Below, piece by piece: positions 33,774 to 44,718 of a DNA stretch of 64,000 nt. The notes beneath the pieces were generated by a model. The model saw only the letters and a list, made by a program, of their open reading frames with translations, made no database searches and was not told where the DNA came from. A program made the translations under genes and the position numbers. Numbering within the stretch: the first letter of the stretch is position 1; each line of letters starts with the position of its first letter. Origin of the DNA: Mercurialis annua (Eukaryota > Streptophyta > Magnoliopsida > Malpighiales > Euphorbiaceae); the NCBI RefSeq assembly GCF_937616625.2, contig NC_065570.1, forward strand, positions 10,116,001 through 10,180,000, given 5' to 3'.

Positions 33774-34826
33774 ATTTAAATATATAAATGTAGTCTTCTA
33801 ACTCGCCGGAATACCAGGATGTCGAAGAAGTCGGAGCCGTCGGAAAGGCGCCAAAGAGGCGCTGGAGAGTCACCGAAGGGACGCTAGAGAGCCGCCGGTG
33901 AGGCGTTGGAGAGGTGACGGCATAGCCGATTAGACCTCTTAATTGGTGGAAGATAAAACACCATATAAAATGGAGAAACCCATAAAAGGTAAGGAAACTA
34001 AACAAAAAACCACAACATAACTAACAAAATTCACTTAATTATTATTGAAAAAATTACAAATATTTAAGGGGTGGGAGGTGATTTTTGCCAAAATTGGCCA
34101 AATCACATTCTAATTAAGCCATAGGCGGCGGAGAACTTGGAGAGTTGAGAGAATAGAGTTTGAGAGCATATGTGGGATGTTTCCCATAACTCATACCACT
34201 TAAATATGGTATGAGTCTGGATCAATTTGTAAAGAGTGATTTTCTAATACCAACGGGGATTGGTCTAGGTGGTAAGCGACTTGATATCGTTTAAGTAATG
34301 TTTCAGATTCGAGTCTTGTGATTGCATAAAATCTCTGGTAGCAGACTCACCGACCATGGCAGGGCATGGTGATTTATTTAATTTTTTTTTCAACGGACTT
34401 TAAGCTATTGCTAAAATTCGTCGCCAAGATGGATTTTAGCGACGGATCAAAAATATGTCGTTAAAAGTTTTCTTTGCCGACGAATTTAAAATCTGTCGCC
34501 TAAGTCCGTCGCTAAAGACATATTTTAGCGACATATTTAAATCTGTCGCTAAATTCCGTCTCTAAAGACGAACTTGACGACGGATTTAAATATGTCGCTA
34601 TTTAGAGATGGATTTAGCGACGGATTTAAAATCTGTCGCTAAATCTGTCAAAATAATTTGCGGGAACAAGCGACGGATTTTGCGTAGCTAAAGTTGGCAA
34701 GAACACTCCCGCTAATTTAATGATGATTTAGCGATGGATTTTAAATTCGTCGCTAAATCCGTCGGTAAAAAGTGATGGAGCGACGTAAATTGAATTCGTC
34801 GCTAAATCACCGATTTTTAGTAATGG
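33774..34826. mobile_element. Non-autonomous CACTA relic with subterminal repeats
   Basis: From about 34385 to 34826 the sequence is a dense set of TTTAGCGACGGATTTAAA, TCTGTCGCTAAATCCGTC and similar inverted words, ending TTTTTAGTAATGG, a decayed CACTA end (compare TTTTCTAGTAGTG). The left part (33774-34240) holds GC-rich GGAGAGTCACCGAAGGGACG-like sequence with no recognised gene, comparable to the region inside the right end of the larger CACTA. The left terminus is not found. It lies directly beside the solo LTR. Confidence 0.6.
34245..34392 (+). mobile_element. tRNA-derived SINE candidate with T-rich tail
   Basis: GATTGGTCTAGGTGGTAAGC resembles a pol III A box and TTTCAGATTCGAGTCTTG a B box about 50 bases later, the spacing of tRNA-derived SINEs. 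The unit ends GGTGATTTATTTAATTTTTTTT, and a T tail occurs in some plant SINEs. It is too degenerate to be a tRNA gene. Target duplications were not identified. Confidence 0.5.
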
Positions 34827-34861
34827 TGGTTCTATTTTCAAGGTTACTTTTTAATTTCTAT

Positions 34862-34975
34862 GTCTAGTAAATTTAATTTTATTTTTTGAAATTGTCGAGG
34901 TGAAATTTCTTTTACTAAGAAACATCATACTAGTCGTTCATTGGTGTCTAAAAATAATTGAGGAAATTAGACCAG
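34862..34975 (+). mobile_element. LINE ORF2 start (endonuclease N-terminus) fragment
   Basis: One frame reads NCRGEISFTKKH then SRSLVSKNN, matching the WNCRG...RSLVKK start of the plant L1 endonuclease domain. Similarity is lost at about 34975 and the later endonuclease resumes near 36100, so the element is split by about 1.1 kb. Confidence 0.55.
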
Positions 34976-36040
34976 CCACGACCAAATCCCTATTTAATCT
35001 TAGTAATACGAACACACTTGCCCTCTTGCCAAAATACATTAGTCTTCTTCCTCCTTTCTTCGTTACGATTTTTCTTAATTGTTTTACTTTCAAAATATTT
35101 AAAAATACAGAATCCTCATCACCGACAATAACAGAGGTATTTTGTATCCTAACGCTGCCGCTAAAACATCGATGGATTGCGGATCTATGGGTTTGCTGGC
35201 GATGATGGCGGCGATGGATTGTCGATTGATGAGTTTGACGACGGCGGCAATGAGTTTTCGATTAATGGGTTTGACGGCGACGACGATGGGTTATCAATTA
35301 CTGGGCCGACAATGGGTTGTCGATTTTTTTATTTTCTGACGGAGGTGCTGACAGCGGTGGGATTTCTGGTAACAAGAACAGCAACAACCACAATAATGGG
35401 GCTGGAATCGGCTGAGATTATGATTAAAACTAGATGGAACAGATTTGTGAATTAAAAATTTGAGTTGTATCAAAACTTTGTCCATATTTCAAATTGAAAT
35501 CCCAAAATTCTTTCATATTAAAGAGGTACCAAACTTTTGCCTATATTTTCAATTTGGTTTCAAATTTTGCTATCAAAGTACTGGACAAAATGACTTTTTG
35601 GTTTATCATATACCTAATTTTTTACATTATTTTCTATTTATGAATTTTAGGAGTCTGATTTATTTTTTACTAAAACGTTAGTAAACTGTTATTATACGGT
35701 TAGGAAATTAGCTTATCCTTTAGTAAACTGTTAGTAAACGGTTAGTAAACTGTTAGTGAAAACAAATATTTAGTACACCATTAGTAAACTGTTAGAAACT
35801 GAAATCGCATTATTGCAAATAAAAAAGTATTTTTTTATAAAAAAATTAGTCAAATTGTAAATTTCAACTAGTTTTGATCAAAAGGTATTTTTGAGAATAA
35901 GTATGTGTTTGATAGGTATTTGTCTAAAAATCCCAAAATAATTTTTTTTCTTTTGGATCTTATGAAACAAAGAAAGAATTTTTCGATGAGTTTGGTATTA
36001 CTAGATTACGGCCCAACATGAACTTTGATTTTTGCTTTGC
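34976..36040. repeat. Insert with TTAGTAAACNGTTAGTAAAC-type repeats
   Basis: Between two pieces of a LINE. It holds a G-rich imperfect repeat (GATGGCGGCGATGGATTGTCG, GATGAGTTTGACGACGGCGG at about 35200-35290) and then 35625-35900 with repeated GTTAGTAAAC(T/G)GTTAGTAAAC words. The lead-in TATTTTCTATTTATGAATTT and following GGAGT(C/T)TGATTTATT match 42075-42130, so it is a dispersed repeat. Short ORFs here are read-through of the repeats. Confidence 0.5.
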
Positions 36041-36099
36041 TCTTTTTTTAGGCGCATTGAGAGGGTTTCTTTTGTATTTAGAATCCAATTTTTATTTCT

Positions 36100-37230
36100 T
36101 GAACTAGAATGATGAAGACTGATAGATTAATATGCTTGGATTTTGTTTGGTTTTCTATCCCTGTGAAATTTATTTTGACATACACCAGTAATTTTATGAG
36201 AGTTGTAGCTCTTTTTTGGAATGATATTCTTCCTGAAACTGTAACTAATTTATATTTTGGTGGGTGATTTTAATGAGATTTCAGGCCCTTTTGAGAGATT
36301 GAATTGTAAGGGTATTTCTTCCTTCATGTGCGATTTTTCTGATTTTGTTACAGCTTTTATCATTGTTGAGACTCCACTACTATGATTGACTTTTCACTAG
36401 GCAGAATAGTAACTTTCGGTCTAAAATTGATAGATGCTTTTTGTCTTTAATGTTTTTACTTCTTGGACTAAGTTAGTTCTCAAAGCTTTGCAAGGATCTG
36501 TATTTAGATCATCTTCCACTTTTGTTTAGCTCATAAATTCCTACATATTAGGGGCTTAAACCATTCAAGTCCATTAATACTTGGTGGAAGTATCCGAATT
36601 TTTTTAAAATCTCGAATTGGTGATTAAGATCAGAGAACTTTGAATTGTAATTAAGAGATGGAATAAAAATAATATAGGAGACTTGAATGATAAGCTAGTT
36701 TTAGTTCAGTTTGCTATCGAGGATTTATAAGATGTTTTTCATACCATGAGCCTGCACGATTCTGAGAAAGGCAATCTTTGAACCTTAAATGCTGATAATT
36801 TTTTTTTTGTTTCTCTTTAGTTGGAATCCTTATAGCATTAGATTTCAAAATTAAACTGGAATTTATTTTGTGATAAAAATACAAAAGAAAATATCCACTT
36901 TGTTGCCTCATTCCATTTTAGGAATAATTTGATCTCTGACATTATGGTTGATAATTGTTGTTATAGCAATCCCGATGATATCAACCACCATGTATACCAA
37001 TACTACAATAATTTATTTCGAATACAGCCCTTCTTGTCATTTCAGATAGAGAGTCTGCAAATTAATTGGTTGTAGCTGATTAGGTCGAGAGCTAGCTTTG
37101 TCCTCTCCATTCTTCTATGAAGATGTTTTATCGACTTTTCTTATATGTGATAGCAATAAAGCTCCTGGTCCAGTATGATTTTATTATAACAGAAGGTCAT
37201 TATGGCCGCATCTGTTAAAATTTCAATACA
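36100..37230 (+). mobile_element. LINE (L1-type) endonuclease to RT-entry relic
   Basis: Readable endonuclease blocks: RVVALFWNDILPETVTNLYF, then GDFNEISGPFERLN at about 36262 (a conserved catalytic block of APE-type endonucleases), SKIDRCF at about 36420 and DHLPLLF at about 36508. Further on, KWNKNNIGDLNDKLV and, near 37150, SNKAPGPV mark the linker leading into reverse transcriptase. There are many stops. It breaks off just after KAPGP, before the RT core. Confidence 0.7.
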
Positions 37231-38482
37231 AAAAGGATACTGAGTTTATCACAAATACAAATTAAAAAAATGATATTAAGTTATATTTTTTTATTAAAAA
37301 AATAATAATGAGTTATACCTCTTTTTGTAATTCTGACATTGCCATGTAAGTAAAACCGATGTGTTTTACGTTTTTAACCATATTGATCTCTCATTGTAGA
37401 AAAGCATAACTGAGTGATATTCTTTTAATGATTTGAAACATAGTACTCTTTCTATAATTTTGGATAAACTGAGTGAACCAGAAAGTTTAATATCCATCTA
37501 CATTGTGTAGTGATAACTGTAATCTGGGCCGGGTTGGGTCCGCTCCACTAATATCTGACAGGTCACAAAGAACACCATTAAAAGGGTGCCGAAAGGGGAT
37601 TTCAAAAAAACTACTACGACGGTCAAGTTAATATGAGTATGAGAAACAATAGAAAAAAAACAAGTAGATTATGAGTTTAGAGGAAAAAGTGTAGTAACCT
37701 TTACTTACTCGGTGTTTGGCCCTTTTATAGTTGAAGGTTTGTTGTAGCCATTGGTTGACAGGAGACTGGGCTGACAATGTTTGACACATGTTCTTTTTGT
37801 CTTTGTGTTCTGCAAGTTTTGTCGGCGTCTAGTCAAATTGTACTTTCTTGTCAGATTGTGTCTTTTGACTTGTTTAGACCTTACCTCTGTGGAATCCTAC
37901 TCGGTCTTTACTTATGCATGTATGCTTATGCGAGGACGGCTTGCTCGGATGTTAGCTAGTCATATTGTCTCTGTGAGATTGGTCTTACTCAGTCTTTTGT
38001 CTCTGTGAGGTGGTTGGATTTGTTTAGCTTGGTTGGTTAGGTGGTTATAGGCTTGGTCGGTTATTGACTGCAGAGGGCCGACTTAGACAATAGTTGATAG
38101 GTCCTTACTGTTCTTGGGCTTTTAATGGATATGTGGCTTGATTTGCGATTGTTTCCGTCTATCTTGTTATCAGTAGTGACTAATATGGGTATTTATATAA
38201 CAAGAAAACAAAATTTGCTAAATATAAAAATAAACCCGACTAGCTAAGTTGAGGGAACAATTTATATTTGAAAATAATAGTTCTAAACAAGATTAGATTT
38301 ATTATCGATATTATTCAGGCAAAGAAAACGAACTTTTAAGTTAAAAATAATCCTGATTATTATTAATAAGACAAGATATGAACCTTCTTAACCTTCCCTA
38401 AGGAACATAAGCGAATATACATATAGACTAGGATAGATTTCAGCACGGACTAACGTTGGAAATTCGAAAGTTAAAAGTGGTC
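37231..38482. other. Non-coding DNA, possibly LTR-derived in part
   Basis: No recognisable gene. The piece 37500-37760 (GGTGCCGAAAGGGGATTTC, ACGGTCAAGTTAATATGAG, TTTGGCCCTTTTATAGTTG) looks like an LTR promoter region, but no paired copy exists in the window. ORFs at 37777-38008 are overlapping and unrecognised. Confidence 0.3.
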
Positions 38483-38490
38483 TATCCAGC

Positions 38491-39034
38491 TAGGGGTGTG
38501 CAGTATTCGGTTAAAACCGAATTAACCGACCGAACCAAACCGAAATTTTAATTTGGTTCGGTTTTTAGTCAATTTGGTTCGGTTTTGGTTTTCATTTTTA
38601 AAAAGTTTGGTTAATTCGGTTCGGTTCAGTTTTGGCGATAGAATTTCCGAATTAACCGAACCGACCGAAATAACCGAATTATATATATTAATTGTGTTAT
38701 TTTTGTAATTTTTTTTAAAAAGTTAAGGTAATTTTGTAATGTTTTTAGAATTTAGTTACTAAAACCCCTCAAAATGTACTTAAATTATAAATTAGTATTA
38801 AAATTATTATTTTTTTATTTTATTTTTTATTTTTTAATAATTAATTTTAATAAAATTTGGTTATTTCGGTTAACGGAAATAACCGACCGAACCGAAATAT
38901 TATTTCGGTTCGGTTTCGGTTCGGTTTCAATATAATTCGGTTCGATTTCGGTTTTGGAATTTTCTAACATTTTGGGTTCGGTTAATTTAGTTTCGGTTCG
39001 GTTCGATGACCGAACCGACCGATGCACACCCCTA
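38491..39034. mobile_element. hAT-type MITE rich in CGGTTCGGT repeats
   Basis: Termini TAGGGGTGTGCA and TGCACACCCCTA are perfect inverses, flanked by 8-bp duplications TATCCAGC (38483-38490) and TGTCCAGC (39035-39042) that differ at one base. TAGGGGTGTGCA ends with 8-bp duplications are typical of a widespread plant hAT MITE group. Both arms are packed with TTCGGTTCGGTT and AACCGAACCGA words, so the element can fold on itself many ways. No coding capacity. Confidence 0.9.
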
Positions 39035-39042
39035 TGTCCAGC

Positions 39043-40580
39043 ACTATAAAACGCAGCATTTCTGCATTTAGCCCTGGCTGAGAACAAAAAAAAAGATGTC
39101 TATTGCTTTTATGTTCTGTTCCATTTTTTTTTTGGACATTTTATAGAAATACTATTTTTTACACAATATATAGTTTTTTTGGTATTTTATATTTCATACC
39201 AAGTGTGTTTTCTTTTTTAAGTTAATCTTTTAAAAACTTTACATTTTATATTAATTTTCATTTTCCGACATTTGTTTTTCATTTTTAATTTTTTTTTATA
39301 ATTACATTCTTGCATTTATTATTTATTATATATTTAATTTTTTTATTTAATTTTTAACTTTTCTCACGATTTCTGTTAGTTTTAAGATCAAAAACAATTA
39401 ACCAAACATCAATAACATTGTAATAAACTGGATAATATAAAAAAAATTATTTTATTTTTACTTTTTTTCTTTACATATTTTGATCTTTATTTATTTATTG
39501 CTCATAATTAATCCGTATTGGTTATTTATATCTTATTTAATTTTAAATTTTTTTCATGTGGAATATTGTCTTTTTCCTAAATTTAAAGATCAGCAAAAAA
39601 TTAATCTGAAATCAAATAAATATCAACCTAATATCAAATAAAGATAATAATATGTAGTAAGCTGAGTAATTTAAAATCTTCAATCTTTTTTTTTCATTAG
39701 TTTTCATTTTCTAAACATTTTTTGATTTATTTATTACTCATAAATTAATTTGCACTTATTATTTACCATATATTTAACTTTAATTTTTTTTCATATACAA
39801 TGTCATTTCTATCTTCAATTTTAAGATCAAGCAAAGATCAACCTTGAGAGGGTGTCAACTTAGTTGAGATGCTCGAGTGCGTTTTTTGATTTCTCGACTC
39901 AAAATTCTACATAAAAAATGTACAACATCATATTCTTCGCAAATGTTAAAATCAACTAAATATCAACTGAATACCAATACAAAATCAACAGTGTAACATT
40001 ATAATAATTCAGCAATCAACCGTTATCAATAAATTGTTCTGAATAATGAAAAAGACGCAAAAATACAGTAAAAATGCAAAAACAACAAAATATAATTCCA
40101 TAAAATCACAATGTTTTTATGTAACATGAAAAGTAATATTAAATTCTTTAAATATTATTTTTATACATAATTCATAATGAAAAATTACTATTACATAAAC
40201 AAATATAAAAATTAGAGGCCTGAAAACGAAGAAGGAAAAAGAACAATAAACTTCGAATCTGAAATCAAAATAGAATAACGACAACGGAAAATATAAATGA
40301 TAATGGGGACGATAACGCTAACAATGAACGGAGATAATAGATGAAACGGCAAGACGGAGGCAAATAGCGAAGGCAGAACGGAACGATGGTGAAGATGGAG
40401 CAGCGAAGACGGAACGACAAAGGCACTCTAGATATGAAAGGAAAAGAAGAATATAATAAAAAAATAAAAATAAAAAAAAATTATTGTGTTTTTTCCAATG
40501 GGGGTGGCTATGGTCCAGGGAGAAAAGAAAATAAAAAAAATTATGAGGATTATGAGTTTTACTTGGTTATTTATAACATA
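39043..40580. other. AT-rich spacer including a second copy of the 900-1440 repeat
   Basis: From about 39420 to 40010 the order TTTATTTATTGCTCATA, ATTTTTTTCATGTG, TAAATTTAAAGATCA, AATATCAACC repeats that at 900-1440. The rest is low complexity. The ORF 40386-40640 is Lys/Asn-rich simple sequence without a known domain. Confidence 0.4.
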
Positions 40581-40948
40581 GGTATTAGAAAAACAAATCG
40601 CAACGTTTCACTGTTACAGCGATTTAATCCCAGTGTTTAAAACGTTACGAAATAAATCCCAACCTTTTTATTTTTATAATTTGTAGCCCCAATCAATTTT
40701 TCGGCAGTTTTGTTTCCTTTTTAAAACTACAAAGTGCAGCAATACAAAAAATTAGAATTTTATTTGAAACTTTAATATGCCAATACATATATCTAATATG
40801 GTTATCATATATGTATAAAGTTGCCGAAAAACTGTTAGGGCTACAAATTGTCAAAATAAAAAAAGTTAAAACTTGTTTCGTAATATTTTAAATATTAAAA
40901 TATTAAATTGCTATAAATAAAACGTTTGATATTTGTTTTGCAAATACC
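40581..40948. mobile_element. Probable MITE with long diverged inverted arms
   Basis: The left arm (GGTATTAGAAAAACAAATC...TTTGTAGCCCCAATC) pairs with the right arm (GGGCTACAAATTGTC...GATATTTGTTTTGCAAATACC). The pairing runs over about 150 bases with AAACGTTACGAAATAAATCC against its inverse TTGTTTCGTAATATTTTAAA. No certain target duplication. Confidence 0.6.
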
Positions 40949-41344
40949 GCTTTATTAAAAGGGTGTAAAAGATAAAGAGGAAATTAGGTACAACACTGTT
41001 CATGTCTAATTTATTCCCAAATATGCGGCCCAGCCTTTCCTTCCCTATTAATACTGTATAAGCTGAGTTTATTTGATAATTAACTTATTTTTCTTTTAAT
41101 ATCACTATTAACTAACTAGCTTCACTAACACGGTGTTTCTCCTAGCCACGAAGACGACGACAACGACAAAGATGAGACTGACGAAGATGAGACCACTGCT
41201 GAGTAAGACTACCATAAAGAAGACACTGCTACTCGAATCTTCCATTCATCGTCATCAACGTTGCTCCTCCTCTTTGTTTCTTCGAAGAAGAAGAAAAAAG
41301 AAACGAACAGTTCAAAAACGGCGATGGTTTAATAGGCAAGACAT

Positions 41345-41690
41345 GGAATTTCTGCGGCGGTGATGGAATTTTTTCTTCTGATGGTGAGGTGCCGTGATGG
41401 TTGCTTAGAATATGTTGTTATTAAATTGGGTTGGGGGTTTTATGATTTTGTACAAAATGGTTGGTTCATTTGTTTTGCGGTTTGTGGGCGTGTGGATTAT
41501 GCTCGTAAGGTGTTTGATACGTGTTGTAGTGATCGTGATGTGATTATTTGGACTGCTTTGATTAATGGGTATGTGAAATCTGGTCAAATTTTGATTGCAC
41601 GGTGAGTGTTCAATAAAATGCCTTAGAGAAACTCTATTTCTTGGAGTGCCGTGATTTTTGAAATTTCTGGGTATGTTCAAGTTGGCTTGA
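41345..41690 (+). pseudogene. PPR (PLS-type) protein fragment, broken
   Basis: The frame around 41360-41605 reads CGRVDYARKVFDTCCSDRDV, then IIWTALINGYVKSGQ and ILIAR, followed after a stop by VFNKMP*RNSISWSAVI and GYVQVG. These are consecutive pentatricopeptide repeats of the PLS kind (ARKVFD...RDVI.WTALI.GY.K.G), whose proteins bind organellar RNA and guide editing or processing. Two in-frame stops, a small insertion and loss of similarity on both sides leave about two to three repeats, so it is a decayed fragment. The upstream ORF 41133-41363 is Thr/Lys/Arg simple sequence and not a convincing transit peptide. Confidence 0.75.
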
Positions 41691-41799
41691 TTTCTGTGAT
41701 TTTTGGGATTCGAGCGTATGATAAGTTTGTTGGATTGTACTGTAAATTGAAGAGAAGAAGCAGTAAATTTGGTGTTTCTTCTTTTTATTAACTAAAAAT

Positions 41800-42600
41800 A
41801 AATTAATTAAACCGTTAGTAAATTGTTAGTGAACCGTTAGTAAACTAATAGTAAAAAATTATTAGTAAACCAATAGTAAATAAATTGATAATTTTTTTTT
41901 TATTTTATAATTCAAAAAATAAATTAAAAGTAAATTTATAAAACTTTTAGTAAACTGCTACTAGTAAACCGTTAGTGAACTGATAGTAAATTTTTCTTCT
42001 TCTTGCTAAGTGTTGTTAAAACATCTATGATAGTAATTAAGGTTAATTAAGCTCTGAAAGTAAAATTAATTATATTATTTTCTATTTATGAATTTCAGGA
42101 GTTTGATTTATTATTTAGTAAAACGATAGTAAACTGTTAATAAATATAACTATACCTTATATTTAATAAATTAGTTATAAGTTTTCGTCAAAATAGTAAA
42201 CTGTTAGTAAATAGATGGTAAATTAACTTATTTTTTATTAAATTGATAGTAAATGATTAATAAATTATCTATACGGTTAAAAAATAAATTAATAGTAAAT
42301 TTTATTTTTAAGTAAACTGTTAGTAAACAGTTAGTAAATTGATAGTAAACTTTTTGTTGGTAAACCGATAGTAGATTTACCGTATTTTTATAAATAAAAA
42401 CCGTTAGTAAACTTTTAGTAAACCGACAGTAAACATTTTTGTTTGTAAACCGTTGGTAAACTGTTAGTAAACCATTAGTAAACTTACTGATTTTTTTTAA
42501 AAATAAAAACCGTATTTTTTATTCAAAAAGTCCAATTTCGCAACTTTTAAAAGTCAAACCGTAAAAAATAAACCCAAACTGGTCAAACCGTATTTTTCAA
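41800..42600. repeat. Long array of GTTAGTAAAC-type short repeats
   Basis: Many imperfect copies of (A)CCGTTAGTAAACTGTTAGTAAA, GATAGTAAA and TTAGTAAACCGA spread over about 700 bases, mostly at roughly 10-11-base spacing. The block at 42075-42130 matches 35625-35680. It ends with AAACCGTATTTTTCAAAATA. Non-coding. Confidence 0.75.
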
Positions 42601-43767
42601 AATATTTATACACAGTATGGGTATTTTGAAAAACTCTCAAAGATAAATTTGGATATATAGTAATTTTAAATTAACAAACTACGTCTCGTATTTTGAAGGG
42701 TCCGACAACCCTTTATTAACTAAGTAAAGAGATTTTTACATAAATAATAAGAACACATAAAATATCTATAAAAATGCTACCCGAAAGTTTCACTTTTTAT
42801 AAACTATTACCTTTATAAACATACTTACAAAAGTACTGAATATTTAAATTTATTTAAATATACTATATATATCTCATTTTTTTAAATAATTTATTTTAAA
42901 TTACAGATCTAATTTTTTTTCTTCTAAAAACGTACACTGTTTCATGTTTTTACCATACAGACGGAAAATTATATATAAAGTGCAAAATTACATATAACAT
43001 GCCTTGTATATAAAATAAATATATTATTAATGTACAGATTTATTCAACAAAATTTAACATTGCAAAATGGAATTATAAATTTACAAATCAAATATGATAA
43101 TAACAGAATATAAATAATATATAAATCGTATATACATTTAATAAAAAAAAAACTAATCTACCAATTATATTGTGTAAATATACTATTTACATATAATATA
43201 TATAATACATATATATCTGAATAAATAAAATCTGAATTTTTAAATCTGAAAATTCAGATCTTACATTTCACATACGGTGGCAATGAGGAAACCGACAAGC
43301 AATGGTGGCTGTAAAGTCAAAACCCGCAATGTAAAATTGTAATTAAAATGCCGAAACATGTATTATGAAAAATTACCACATAATTAATCCGAATAAAAAG
43401 AATATAGAAGGCACTTATAATATAAATTTCATGTGGATAAAAAGAATATAGAAGGCACTTATAATATATTTTAGGCTTAATTATTTTGAAATCACAAAAT
43501 TTAGTAGTGCTTTGCAATTTTAACACAAAATAATACAAACTTTTAAATTTTTTCAATCTGAAATACTAGCATTTTTTTGGAAAAATGTTGAAATGGTACT
43601 CGAAACGGTTTTTATTCCGCTATCCATATAATATTACTCGGTGTTTTGAAATGCAAAAAACATAATTATTATTTATTAAATTGCCAAAACTGAAATTGCA
43701 AATTTGATTTTTACAGCAACTACTAAGAACCTAAACCCTAAATAGAAACAATGAATTTAACTCAAAA
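42601..43767. other. AT-rich spacer with a short tandem duplication
   Basis: Mostly A/T. AAAAAGAATATAGAAGGCAC followed by TTATAATATA occurs twice in tandem at about 43394 and 43438. No gene recognised. The portion next to 43767 should contain the 3' UTR of the minus-strand E2 gene. Confidence 0.45.
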
Positions 43768-44718
43768 TTACCTGATAAATACGCCGACGACAAATAAGAC
43801 AGAAATCAAAAGTATAAATGACATAAAAATAAAAAATTCAATATTTGCTGCTGTTGATATAACGGATGGAAGCTTGTTTGGGCCAACATCTTCGTTCTTG
43901 TTGAACGCAGCATCAAGTAGAGCATGCACATCTCTCATCACAGTCTTCCACTCCTCAGGAACTACCACAGAATTTCCATTCATCTCTTCGCCGATGATCG
44001 CATTACCATCTCCATAATCCTTACACGCCTTCAAAATCTTATTCGCTCTCCCACGAAAATGGTCCTTTACGAAACCCTCAAAATTCTTCGGGGGTCTTCT
44101 CCATAAACACAACATTGTCTTGCAAGATAATATAAAAACTTGCTTATTGTATTGCCTACTTAACCTTCTTACATGCGATGAAACGAAGGTGAATGGATTA
44201 TTGCTGTAGGGTTTCTTATTGAGAACGAGTGCTTGAATCGATAATAATACTTGAAGAATCGTCGAACGCGAAGGATCCCATGATTCTCCTTTAGATTTTG
44301 ATCCAAACCAGGTATTCAGCAAGCTTAAGCAAATTTTTCCGTCAGGATAAAGATTTGGATTCAATTGCATGCCGTGTGCTCGGTGATGGAACAATGGAGG
44401 TTGGTTAGGGTAACTCGTTGGAAATAAAACATCGAAAAAGAAAAGGCCGTCGTGATAAGGAGTTCCGTCCGCCCCGATTATCACTGCTCGAAGCAAATCC
44501 ATCCTGCCTTCGTAAACCCTAACGTAGATGGAATCTGGAAGATTTCTCTCTAGATTTCTCCATTCTTTCATAATGCTTTTGCTGACATTATTTTGTGGAT
44601 TGGTGAAGGTGACGCCAACTCCATTAATACTATTATTGGCGTAGAAGTGATCAGAATAGTCTGTAACAATGTCGAATTGTTTAAATTTTTCTTCCTCTAC
44701 TTCTATTTCTGAAGCCAT
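43768..44718 (-). CDS. Ubiquitin-conjugating enzyme E2 (UBC25/UBC38-like) with hydrophobic C-terminal tail
   Basis: Uninterrupted frame of 316 codons. The N-terminus KFKQFDIVTDYSDHFY (about 11-26) is the lead-in typical of the plant UBC25/38/39 group. The UBC fold runs from about residue 46 (VSKSIMKEWRNLERNLPDSI) through VRVYEGRMDLLRAVIIGADG and DVLFPTSYPNQPPLF. The active site is LNPNLYPDGKICLSLLNTW with catalytic Cys130; Asn120-Pro-Asn replaces the classical HPN, as usual in this group. STILQVLLSIQALVLNKKPY follows. The gene would pass ubiquitin from E1 to an E3 or substrate. Residues about 294-314 (FFIFMSFILLISVLFVVGVF) form one strong hydrophobic segment with almost no tail, like a tail anchor, which is not usual for this group. 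Lack of introns suggests a retrocopy. The last codons overlap a donor-like CAG/GTAA, so a hidden 3' exon is possible. Confidence 0.88.
   Translation of the reverse strand: MASEIEVEEEKFKQFDIVTDYSDHFYANNSINGVGVTFTNPQNNVSKSIMKEWRNLERNLPDSIYVRVYEGRMDLLRAVIIGADGTPYHDGLFFFDVLFPTSYPNQPPLFHHRAHGMQLNPNLYPDGKICLSLLNTWFGSKSKGESWDPSRSTILQVLLSIQALVLNKKPYSNNPFTFVSSHVRRLSRQYNKQVFILSCKTMLCLWRRPPKNFEGFVKDHFRGRANKILKACKDYGDGNAIIGEEMNGNSVVVPEEWKTVMRDVHALLDAAFNKNEDVGPNKLPSVISTAANIEFFIFMSFILLISVLFVVGVFIR

Noticed and set aside
34250..34330. Possible tRNA gene
   Set aside because: The A and B boxes are degenerate and the acceptor stem does not pair; a T tail follows. SINE is the better reading.
35142..35455. Overlapping Gly/Asp-rich ORFs
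   Set aside because: They arise from an imperfect GATGGCGGCGATGG-type repeat; all three frames are open for the same reason, and no family is recognised.
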